DNA of 64,000 nucleotides from the NCBI GenBank assembly GCA_002840565.1, contig PHBK01000019.1, positions 1 through 64,000 on the forward strand, written 5' to 3'. Shown here in pieces: positions 6,394 through 13,499 of this stretch; position 1 is the stretch's first letter, and every line of letters begins with the position of its first letter. Source of the DNA: Deltaproteobacteria bacterium HGW-Deltaproteobacteria-12 (GTDB taxonomy: Bacteria; Desulfobacterota; Syntrophia; Syntrophales; Smithellaceae). The notes beneath the pieces are model-generated. The model did no database searches. It was not told the DNA's origin and was given only the letters and a program-made list of their open reading frames with translations. Position numbers and translations under genes: made by a program.

Positions 6394-7524
6394 ATGTTAC
6401 CTGATCAGACGTCTATAAAGAGTTATCATGTTTATGCCTATACGTTTCTTGATGATCTTTCATACATCAAGGACCCATACGATCAGTTTGCTGACGAAGA
6501 TAAATATAAAATTGACGATGCTGTTCGATTGGTGGGTGAAAGATTCAGGGAGTGTGGCTGGGAAGGTGATGGGCGAATAGGGATTGTTTGGATACCCCCT
6601 TTTCTAGATGTAGGCGTTGAGGACACATGGGGTACTTATGTTTGGCACGTAAAACAGAGAAATGACGGTATATCATTTCTCGCCTCTTGTGTGCCCTTAG
6701 ACTCAAAGCGACTGCAAGATCAGATTGACCTCACATCGCGCACATCAACAAGGAATCTCATACCGATTAGCATCATTGAGACAGACGTTCAATGGTTTCT
6801 CAAATCAGTCCAAGAAGTAAAGGCAGACTACGCAAGTTCTTTACATTTTTTGTCGCAGATGCCATCTGACAAGATCAAAGGGAAAATCATAAGAAACTTA
6901 ACACTGTACTGCCAAGGTATCGTTGTAAGGTATTTTCAAGAGTTTCTTGATGAGTGTTATCTGCGTATCTTGATCGAAACAATAGAAGACGGAAATCCCC
7001 ACAAGATTAAGTTACGTAAATCTCAGATTAAGGTAGATAACGCGTCTTACTTGCCTGAGGACGATGATGTAAGTGATGAGGGCGCTACATGGTTAACGAT
7101 TAGAGGGTTTATTCGTGACATGTGGATAGCCTACAAATGGGAACCATTCAAGAACAGAACTGACATGTTATTTAAGAGCACGGACTACGTGATAGCCACC
7201 GCCCTTTTTGATGAAATTAAAAAGCATGTCATAATTAGAAACTGCATGCAGCACCACGAGGGGCGATTGGATAGGGATTCACTCAATCAACTCGGTAAAG
7301 ATAAAATTCCAATGAAGAAAGACAGAGACGTTTATTATATTGATGTTTGGAAACCAATTACCATCTTTGACGATGAGCTTTATTCGCTTTTTGCTATATT
7401 GGAACAGTTCGCTGAGGATTTTCATAAGCATATTAAGCAGAGAATTCCGACCGTGCATTACATGTCAAAGACAACCCAACCACCCGCTCCACCCGATCGC
7501 AGCCCGCTGGGCTGCTCCGGGTGA
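6394..7524 (+). CDS. Cassette protein with HEPN-like RNxxxH motif
   Basis: I recognise no family over the full 376 residues. Near residues 286-296 the segment HVIIRNCMQHHEGR carries an R-N-x3-H motif inside a helix, the hallmark of HEPN-type RNases, preceded by a long helical region (about 145-190, YASSLHFLSQMPSDKIKGK). A second HEPN-like cassette lies 1.5 kb upstream with a different sequence, so the array may have gathered related effectors. The reading frame continues into attC site G, so the last 17 residues (from TTQPPAPPDRSP) are attC-encoded. A start at 6394 follows AGAGAGAAT. RNase activity is inference. Confidence 0.68.
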   Translation: MLPDQTSIKSYHVYAYTFLDDLSYIKDPYDQFADEDKYKIDDAVRLVGERFRECGWEGDGRIGIVWIPPFLDVGVEDTWGTYVWHVKQRNDGISFLASCVPLDSKRLQDQIDLTSRTSTRNLIPISIIETDVQWFLKSVQEVKADYASSLHFLSQMPSDKIKGKIIRNLTLYCQGIVVRYFQEFLDECYLRILIETIEDGNPHKIKLRKSQIKVDNASYLPEDDDVSDEGATWLTIRGFIRDMWIAYKWEPFKNRTDMLFKSTDYVIATALFDEIKKHVIIRNCMQHHEGRLDRDSLNQLGKDKIPMKKDRDVYYIDVWKPITIFDDELYSLFAILEQFAEDFHKHIKQRIPTVHYMSKTTQPPAPPDRSPLGCSG

Positions 7525-7538
7525 GCTTTTCGTTGGGC
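7474..7538 (+). other. attC recombination site G
   Basis: R'' ACCCAAC (7474-7480) and R' GTTGGGC (7532-7538) both fit the consensus exactly. Inner arms CACCCG/CGGGTG flank a self-complementary AGCCCGCTGGGCT centre. Confidence 0.9.
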
Positions 7539-7556
7539 ATGATGAGAGGGTACAAT

Positions 7557-8282
7557 ATGATTGAACGAAAGGTAAATACATTTTCTGAACTCATGACCGC
7601 TTTGACGGAGCTTAAATCCAGTAGAGCGTTTATATTTCGTGGACAAGAAGATGCAGCATGGAAACTCCTTCCCAAATCTGGACGCCCAGAATATCATAAA
7701 AGCTACAAAAAAAGTCTTGAAGAAAAAGACATTTTTGAGGCGTGGAAACGATATGCTTCCCATTTTCTATCTAAAGAACCAGTAGATGACTGGGACTGGA
7801 TGGCTCTAGCTCAGCATCATGGCCTAGCTACTCGCTTGCTTGACTGGACAAAGAACCCGTTAGTGGCAGCGTATTTCGCAGTCGATAAATGTGAAAAGCA
7901 AGATGCAGCAATCTTTGCTTTTCAAATCTCCAATAGAGAGACGTCTAGAGAGGATACTAGCCCTTTCGAGATAACGCGCCTTCATGTTTACTTTCCAAAA
8001 GGTCTTAGTGCTAGAATTATGAGTCAACGCGGTCTTTTTACGATCAGCAATGAACCACATCATCCTCTTGACAAGATATTAAAGGACAGACTCTATAAAT
8101 TTACCATCACAGCTGATGGACTTTCAGACATTAGAGAATCGCTAGAATTCTTCGGTATAGATACATTGAGCATTTTTCAGGATCTGGACCACCTTTCTGA
8201 CCATCTCAACGAATATGTGAAGCAAACGAAGAAGTATCGACCGTTGCAACCGATGTTTGCGAGTACAATACTATGTGGATAA
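7557..8282 (+). CDS. FRG domain protein
   Basis: The 241-residue product carries the FRG signature: FIFRGQ at about residues 26-31 and the QHHGLATRLLDWTKNP block at about 90-105, followed by VAAYFAV. FRG domains are named for the Phe-Arg-Gly motif and are common in mobile elements and phage-linked loci; their biochemistry is poorly known. The start was set at 7557, with GAGAGGG six bases upstream; earlier in-frame ATGs fall in or next to attC. The downstream 180 bases hold a palindromic repeat before the next attC. Length and domain layout are normal for stand-alone FRG proteins. Confidence 0.85.
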   Translation: MIERKVNTFSELMTALTELKSSRAFIFRGQEDAAWKLLPKSGRPEYHKSYKKSLEEKDIFEAWKRYASHFLSKEPVDDWDWMALAQHHGLATRLLDWTKNPLVAAYFAVDKCEKQDAAIFAFQISNRETSREDTSPFEITRLHVYFPKGLSARIMSQRGLFTISNEPHHPLDKILKDRLYKFTITADGLSDIRESLEFFGIDTLSIFQDLDHLSDHLNEYVKQTKKYRPLQPMFASTILCG

Positions 8283-8374
8283 CGGAGTCCAATAATCTAA
8301 TGGTCAAAAGAAACGAAACGATAGGCAGTACCGGAATAAAAGAGTCTGGGGATATTCGGGGGAGGGGATATTCG

Positions 8375-8430
8375 GGGGACATAACACTTAATGCAGCCAA
8401 TTCGTAAAAATAAATATGTGTTATGTCCCC
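8375..8430. repeat. Palindromic repeat family P, copy 2
   Basis: Complete copy with perfect 13-base terminal arms GGGGACATAACAC and GTGTTATGTCCCC. A partial direct duplication of its left flank (ATATTCGGGGGA) lies at about 8351-8363. Confidence 0.88.
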
Positions 8431-8466
8431 GATTAACACCCAAATAGGTGATAAACACAAATTATT

Positions 8467-8520
8467 GCACAACGAAATCAATACAGCCGATCGCTACGCT
8501 CCGGCTGAGTTTCGTTATCA
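8467..8520 (+). other. attC-like recombination site H
   Basis: R'' GCACAAC (8467-8473) and R' GTTATCA (8514-8520) frame the arms CAGCCG/CGGCTG and a GATCGCTACGCTC centre shared with sites A and J. Confidence 0.78.
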
Positions 8521-8541
8521 TAAAAACTAAGGAGGGCAGGT

Positions 8542-8793
8542 ATGAAACGGATCATTATATTTCTCGTATCGGTAATAGTATTATTCAGCACAACAGCTTT
8601 TGCTGCAATCAAAGCTTGTGAGGAGTTAGAGGCAGAAATTGATGCAAAGTTAATAGCGAAAGGTGTAAAAGGATATACCCTTTTGATTTTACCGGCAGAT
8701 CAGGTTAAAGATCAAAAGATAGTTGGTTCTTGTGAAGGTGGCACAAAGAAAATCTCGTACTCCCGTAACAAAGAAAATAATTTTAAAAAATAA
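8542..8793 (+). CDS. DUF1161 family exported protein
   Basis: The 83-residue product has a classical signal peptide (MKRIIIFLVSVIVLFSTTAFA, cleavage after A21 likely). The mature part ACEELEAEIDAKLIAKGVKG...VGSCEGGTKKI shows the Cys-Glu-Glu-Leu start and the CEGGTKKI end typical of DUF1161, small periplasmic proteins of unknown function with two cysteines that may form a disulfide. A strong AAGGAGGG Shine-Dalgarno precedes the ATG. It lies between attC sites H and I as a single cassette. Confidence 0.85.
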   Translation: MKRIIIFLVSVIVLFSTTAFAAIKACEELEAEIDAKLIAKGVKGYTLLILPADQVKDQKIVGSCEGGTKKISYSRNKENNFKK

Positions 8794-8859
8794 CATCGGG
8801 ATAATATGATGGGGGATTGGGATCAGTGCCATATTTCACCTGAACGAATTGAAAAGAAT

Positions 8860-8924
8860 TGCTAACCACCCGCTTGAGCCGATCGCGGCGCCATGCGCCG
8901 CTCCGGCTCAGCTTTTCGTTATGC
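8860..8924 (+). other. attC-like recombination site I
   Basis: R'' TGCTAAC (8860-8866) and R' GTTATGC (8918-8924) frame GAGCCG/CGGCTC arms with a GCGGCGCCATGCGCCGC self-complementary centre. Confidence 0.82.
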
Positions 8925-8948
8925 GCGGCAAGCATCGGAGATAATCAT

Positions 8949-9695
8949 ATGGGAAAAGTTTTGTTGGTTACTGGTTCCAGCTCAGGAATAGGAGCTGCAG
9001 TTGTCGAAATGGCGGCAGCCTCTGGGTATTCTGTTTGTATCAATTATCGAAACAGCAATCAAAAGGCAGAAGAATTAAAAGAATCCATAAGGAGTTATGG
9101 TTCGCGTGTAATCGCGGTTAAAGCCGATATTAGCAAGGAATCTGGCGTGCTTCATTTGTTTAAAGAAATTGATTCGAATTTGGGCAGATTAACTCATTTG
9201 GTGAACAATGCAGGAGTTATAGCTCCAATTAAAAAGTTTGAAGAAACCTCATTAGAAAAACTACAAGAAATATTTTCAATAAATGTTTATGGCAGCTTTC
9301 TATGCGCTCGTGAAGCGGTCAAGCGAATGAGTACTAAAAATGGTGGTGTCGGTGGTGCAATAGTGAATTTATCATCGGCTGCTTCTAGACTAGGGTCGCC
9401 AAATGAATTCATTGACTATGCCGCTTCTAAAGGTGCAATAGATACATTTACAATTGGTTTATCTAAGGAGGTTGCAGAATATGGTATTCGAGTGAATGCC
9501 GTAAGGCCAGGCCTAATTCAAACGGAATTGCATTCACATGCAGGTGACGCTGAGCGTCCGGAAAAATTAAAAAACTTCATTCCTATTAAACGTGCGGGAA
9601 CACCAAATGAAGTTGCAAACGCTATCATGTGGCTATTAAGTGAATCGGCTAGTTATGTTACAGGTGCGTTATTAGATGTTTCTGGCGGCCGTTAA
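8949..9695 (+). CDS. SDR family NAD(P)-dependent oxidoreductase
   Basis: This 248-residue classical short-chain dehydrogenase has the nucleotide-binding TGSSSGIG motif at about residues 7-14, NNAG at about 87-90, the catalytic Ser in NLSSAA and Tyr-x3-Lys in YAASK, and the C-terminal TGALLDVSGG. The substrate cannot be told; the pattern is close to 3-oxoacyl-ACP or glucose/sugar dehydrogenase-like SDRs. The start at 8949 is preceded by CGGAGA; the longer frame reads out of attC site I. It is followed by a palindromic repeat and an attC, so it is probably a cassette. Confidence 0.87.
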   Translation: MGKVLLVTGSSSGIGAAVVEMAAASGYSVCINYRNSNQKAEELKESIRSYGSRVIAVKADISKESGVLHLFKEIDSNLGRLTHLVNNAGVIAPIKKFEETSLEKLQEIFSINVYGSFLCAREAVKRMSTKNGGVGGAIVNLSSAASRLGSPNEFIDYAASKGAIDTFTIGLSKEVAEYGIRVNAVRPGLIQTELHSHAGDAERPEKLKNFIPIKRAGTPNEVANAIMWLLSESASYVTGALLDVSGGR

Positions 9696-9741
9696 TTTTG
9701 GGGCATGGCATATTCGGGGGACACAACACTTGGTATATTCG

Positions 9742-9796
9742 GGGGACATAACACTTAATTCAGCCAATTCGCAAAATAAATCTGTGTTATGTCCCC
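9742..9796. repeat. Palindromic repeat family P, copy 3
   Basis: Arms GGGGACATAACAC and GTGTTATGTCCCC with the same centre as the other copies. A partial tandem duplication of the left end (TATTCGGGGGACACAACACT) lies just upstream at 9711-9730. Confidence 0.88.
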
Positions 9797-9802
9797 TGAT
9801 TA

Positions 9803-9854
9803 GACCAAAGGCAATCCAGCCGATCGCTGCGCTCCGGCTGATTTTTCGTTCGGT
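9803..9854 (+). other. attC-like recombination site J (degenerate R'')
   Basis: R' GTTCGGT (9848-9854) and arms CAGCCG/CGGCTG with GATCGCTGCGCTC match the other sites; the R'' GACCAAA differs at its last base. It separates the SDR gene from rsgA. Confidence 0.7.
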
Positions 9855-9865
9855 GATATGATTTT

Positions 9866-10924
9866 ATGAAATTGAGCGATCTGGGTTTCGGCCCATTTTT
9901 TGAGAAGCAGATAAGTAATTTGCATCAGGTGGGTCGCAGCATTGCCCGCATATCGGCGGTTGACCGAGGCGCCTACCTTATCAGAAATGAAACCAGAGAA
10001 GTTCCGGCTGAACTCGCCGGTAAGTTTTCTTACCAGATTGAAAGCCCGGTTGAGCTGCCCTGTGTCGGTGATTGGGTGACGGCGCAATATTATAATGATG
10101 ACACGGCGGCAATCATTCATGGCGTGTTTCCAAGAAAAACTTTCCTGCGCCGCAAGACCGCCGGTGAAAACGTCGACTTCCAGATGATTGCAGCCAACAT
10201 TGATGGTTCTTTCATTGTACAGTCATGCCATTTTGACTTCAACCCGCGCCGAATGGATCGGCACCTGGTCATGGCAGCTGACGGAAAAGTTGATCCGATT
10301 GTTATCTTGACGAAGACAGACTTGATCAGTCCGGATGAACTGGACCTGAAGCTGGCGATCACCAAATCAACCGCGATTACAGCCAGAGTCGTTGCGTTGA
10401 GCAACGTAAGCGGCGCCGGGTTTGATGCGTTTAAAGAGATGCTCGTACCGGGAAAGACCTACTGTCTGCTGGGTTCATCTGGCGTCGGGAAGACGACACT
10501 CATCAACCGCTTGATCGGTCAGGACGCTTTTGACACAAAAGCTGTAAGTGGAACGGGAGAAGGCACCCATACGACGACGCGCAGGCAGCTCATCGTACTT
10601 GGTCAAGGCGCCATGTTGATTGATACCCCCGGAATGCGAGAGCTAGGCCTTCTTGGCACAGGCGAAGGATTCAACCAGGGCTTTGAAGATATTGCCCTCC
10701 TTTCCGAAAGCTGTCGCTATGCGAATTGCAGCCATGAACACGAATCCGCTTGTGCCGTCCGGGCGGCAGTAAAAGACGGTGTATTGAATGAAGACCGTTA
10801 TGCCAGCTACATCAAGCTCAAGAAGGAATCCGAATACTACGAGATGTCGTATCTGGACAAACGCAAGAAAGAAAAGGCCTTCGGACGATTCATCAAATCG
10901 GCCAAAAAACAAATGAAGGACTGA
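9866..10924 (+). CDS. rsgA: Ribosome small subunit-dependent GTPase RsgA
   Basis: RsgA (YjeQ) is a circularly permuted GTPase that helps late 30S maturation. The 352 residues show an N-terminal OB-fold (about 35-105), the permuted GTPase order TKTD (G4, about 152), SNVSG (G5), GSSGVGKTTLI (G1, about 202-212) and DTPGMRELG (G3), then the zinc-knuckle CRYANCSHEHESACAV near residue 283. All key elements are intact. It begins 11 bases after an attC-like site, in the same direction as the cassettes, which is unusual for a housekeeping gene; no attC is seen after it. It may be a cassette-borne second copy or the flank of the array. Confidence 0.92.
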   Translation: MKLSDLGFGPFFEKQISNLHQVGRSIARISAVDRGAYLIRNETREVPAELAGKFSYQIESPVELPCVGDWVTAQYYNDDTAAIIHGVFPRKTFLRRKTAGENVDFQMIAANIDGSFIVQSCHFDFNPRRMDRHLVMAADGKVDPIVILTKTDLISPDELDLKLAITKSTAITARVVALSNVSGAGFDAFKEMLVPGKTYCLLGSSGVGKTTLINRLIGQDAFDTKAVSGTGEGTHTTTRRQLIVLGQGAMLIDTPGMRELGLLGTGEGFNQGFEDIALLSESCRYANCSHEHESACAVRAAVKDGVLNEDRYASYIKLKKESEYYEMSYLDKRKKEKAFGRFIKSAKKQMKD

Positions 10925-10966
10925 AACACAAGCACCAAACCCGCAAATCCAGCGGACGGTTCAGGC

Positions 10967-11863
10967 TTACCTTTTTCCTGAGTCACCATTACCAAAAAGG
11001 CGCCCGGCGTTATCGTATGCGATTTTCCGAGCCACGTCGCTTGGAAGCTGTGCCAGCCATCCTCGATCGAATTTGATAATCTCTTCGTACTCCTGCCATC
11101 TGGAATTCACCCAGGTATCAGACCCTACGGTAATACGGTCGGGATGCTTTAGAAACAGAGCCTTCCACTCAGGACTCAACACTCCCCCTGGAGCAATGTC
11201 GTTTTCTCTTATAGAGATATCCACCCAGAGGTTCTTATACCTATCAAACATAGCGGATACTACTTGCGGAGGATCCGACATGCCGGCATGAGCCCATAGA
11301 ACTTTTATCTTTGGTTCATGTTTAAACATAGCTTCTACCGCTTCATGACCGGTATGCACGTGAATATAAAGATCTTCTTTTACCGCCAACCGCAGCGTTT
11401 CCAGTATGACCGGAGAATCTGCATCGATTTCATTATGAATATGAAACTCGCCTATGCCCTTGTATATTGGCAACTCCAGCCTTTTCTTGAAGTAATCCAA
11501 AATTGACTGTTTCTTAAACCAGTTACTAGAGTTTACATCATCATGGTAAGGCCGTAAAAAGGGTACAATCATGTCTGGTGCCAGTTTGTAGAGCATTCTT
11601 GTCCCCTCATCCGGCGAGCTTGATACCAGAGCTTTAGTTACTCCAGATCTCTTGAATAATTCGAGGACTTCCTTCGGTGAGAATAAAGTCCAGGCTTCTT
11701 TTTTATAGTGGACATGGGTATCAAAGATCGGGAGTTCAGAACCTGGCCTGGTAACAGTGTCAGTATTCTTTTTAGGATCCGGGCTGGGACTCATGGCTGT
11801 TAAAAACAGAACTGCAGCTATCGGTATAACAACCAGTAATATGACAACTTGAATTCGTCTCAT
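10967..11863 (-). CDS. Membrane-anchored or exported amidohydrolase
   Basis: This 298-residue protein starts MRRIQVVILLVVIPIAAVLF, an N-terminal membrane anchor or uncleaved signal, followed by a metal-dependent TIM-barrel hydrolase. FDTHVHYK is the first metal motif, GIGEFHIH and LYIHVHTGHE supply later ligands, LWAHAGM another histidine, and VGSDTW the final catalytic Asp; this order fits the amidohydrolase 2 or TatD-like group. Start was set at the ATG behind AAGGAGGCACTG rather than an upstream in-frame ATG. Convergent with rsgA. Substrate unknown; a periplasmic hydrolase or lactonase is plausible. Confidence 0.8.
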   Translation of the reverse strand: MRRIQVVILLVVIPIAAVLFLTAMSPSPDPKKNTDTVTRPGSELPIFDTHVHYKKEAWTLFSPKEVLELFKRSGVTKALVSSSPDEGTRMLYKLAPDMIVPFLRPYHDDVNSSNWFKKQSILDYFKKRLELPIYKGIGEFHIHNEIDADSPVILETLRLAVKEDLYIHVHTGHEAVEAMFKHEPKIKVLWAHAGMSDPPQVVSAMFDRYKNLWVDISIRENDIAPGGVLSPEWKALFLKHPDRITVGSDTWVNSRWQEYEEIIKFDRGWLAQLPSDVARKIAYDNAGRLFGNGDSGKR

Positions 11864-12276
11864 CAGTGCCTCCTTGTCGAATCGAAACTGCATTCGGCAT
11901 TCATTATATTATAATGTGCTCATGCATATATAGAATGTCAAAATATTATTCCGCTTCGGCTATCCGCCTGGTTAGCATAGGCAGAGTTCGCTGACAAATA
12001 TGAAAACAATAGTTTGTTAAACCCAATCTTCAATACAGTTTTCGCTGATTCGATCAGATGAATTCATTGGCGATGTCTCGTGGATAATGAATCGTATTTC
12101 GTATTTTTCACGCTTTATGAATAACGCCCTGAATTTTCGGGGAATATTTGTTTGACTTTCCAGCCGCATAAAATATATAAATACATGCTATTGTAATTCG
12201 AAGGCAGTGGGTGCGCCAGAGAGAACCCGGAAAAAGAGATAAAGAAGCATCAACTTTTAACAAAGGAGGGACAAAA
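11864..12276. other. Intergenic region between divergent genes
   Basis: About 410 AT-rich bases without a supported gene. It must carry promoters for the amidohydrolase (leftward) and for the TRAP binding protein (rightward); the latter is listed separately. Confidence 0.6.
12152..12181 (+). promoter_or_regulatory. Possible sigma-70 promoter for TRAP binding protein
   Basis: TTGACT at 12152-12157 is followed after 18 bases by TATAAA at 12176-12181, about 95 bases before the start codon. Spacing and boxes are reasonable but not proven. Confidence 0.4.
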
Positions 12277-13404
12277 ATGAAAAAAGCTTCCCAGGATATT
12301 TCTCTACCCAGACGATCATTTCTGAAGAAGGCCGGTGTCGGTCTCGCTGCCGGTGCAGGCATCGCGGCCGGCATGGGCATCGCGGCACCGAAAGTTCATG
12401 CCCAGCCCACGCTTCGTTGGCGCCTCGTTTCCAGCTTTCCCAAGTCGCTGGATACGCTCATCGGTCCCTCAGAGGCGTTTGCCAAGATAGTGGGCGCCAT
12501 GTCCGGCGGCAAGTTTACCATTACAGTGCACCCGGCCGGCGAAATTGTTCCCGCCTTCGGTGTGCTCGACGCGGCGCAGAACGGCACCGTGGAGTGCGCC
12601 CACACCGCGCCCTACTATTTTTTCGGCAAGGACGACACCTTTGCCCTGGGGACCGCAATTCCCTTCGGCCTCAACTCGCGCCAGATGCAATCCTGGCTGT
12701 TCGCGGGCAACGGGCTGACTCTATTTCGCGAGTTCTATAAGAGCTATAACATCATCAACTTTCCGATGGGCAACACCGGCGCCCAGATGGGCGGCTGGTA
12801 CCGCAAGGAAATTAAGTCGCTGGCCGACATGAAGGGCCTCAAGATGCGCACCGCCGGGATTGCCGGGAAGGTGCAGGAGAGGCTCGGTGCGGTAACGGTA
12901 AGCACGCCCGGCGGGGAGGTCTATACAGCGCTGGAGAAGGGAACGATCGATGCCGCCGAATTTGTTGGTCCCTACGACGATCTGAAACTGGGTTTATACA
13001 AGGTAGCCCCCCACTACTACTATCCCGGCTGGTGGGAGGGCAGCGCGCAGACCGACCTCTATGTGAACATCAAGGCCTATGAGGCGCTGCCGGCCGAGTA
13101 CAAGGCCATGATCGAGGCGGCGGCGACACGCTCGCAAGTTCTCATGCATGCCCAATACGACGCCAGGAACCCAATCGCCCTGAAACAATTGGTAGCGGCC
13201 GGCGCCAAATTACACCGCTTCCCGAAGGACGTCATGAATGCCGCTTTCAAGGAATCAAATGCACTTTATGCCGAGATATCCGCGAAGAATCCCCGCTGGA
13301 AAAAGATATACGATGATTACATCAAGTTCCGTGCTGAACAAAACATGTGGTTCCGCTTCGCCGAAGCCGGCTTCGACGACTTTATGCAGGCTCAAAAGCT
13401 TTAA
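12277..13404 (+). CDS. TRAP transporter substrate-binding protein, Tat-exported
   Basis: The 375-residue product is a DctP-family periplasmic binding protein. The start at 12277 has AAAGGAGGG upstream. A twin-arginine signal (PRRSFLKKAGVG, residues 11-22) with a hydrophobic Ala/Gly stretch and AQA-type end (KVHAQPT) indicates folded export. LRWRLVSSFPKSLDTLIGPSE near the mature start is typical of the 2-oxoacid/TakP-like subgroup, and the binding Arg lies in GLKMRTAGIAG. Its permease genes dctQM lie on the opposite strand, converging on a shared terminator. The substrate is probably a carboxylate or 2-oxo acid, by family analogy only. Confidence 0.9.
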   Translation: MKKASQDISLPRRSFLKKAGVGLAAGAGIAAGMGIAAPKVHAQPTLRWRLVSSFPKSLDTLIGPSEAFAKIVGAMSGGKFTITVHPAGEIVPAFGVLDAAQNGTVECAHTAPYYFFGKDDTFALGTAIPFGLNSRQMQSWLFAGNGLTLFREFYKSYNIINFPMGNTGAQMGGWYRKEIKSLADMKGLKMRTAGIAGKVQERLGAVTVSTPGGEVYTALEKGTIDAAEFVGPYDDLKLGLYKVAPHYYYPGWWEGSAQTDLYVNIKAYEALPAEYKAMIEAAATRSQVLMHAQYDARNPIALKQLVAAGAKLHRFPKDVMNAAFKESNALYAEISAKNPRWKKIYDDYIKFRAEQNMWFRFAEAGFDDFMQAQKL

Positions 13405-13422
13405 ACTATTTCGCACTTTATC

Positions 13423-13461
13423 AAAAAAACCCCGCGCGGTCAGAGCTGCGCGGGTTTTTTT
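13423..13461. terminator. Bidirectional intrinsic terminator
   Basis: CCCCGCGC and GCGCGGG form a stem flanked by seven A on the left and seven T on the right, so it can stop transcription from both the binding-protein gene and the convergent dctQM genes. Confidence 0.9.
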
Positions 13462-13499
13462 GACTTTGCCTCAGTTTTCGTAAGCGGAATTGGCCCGGT

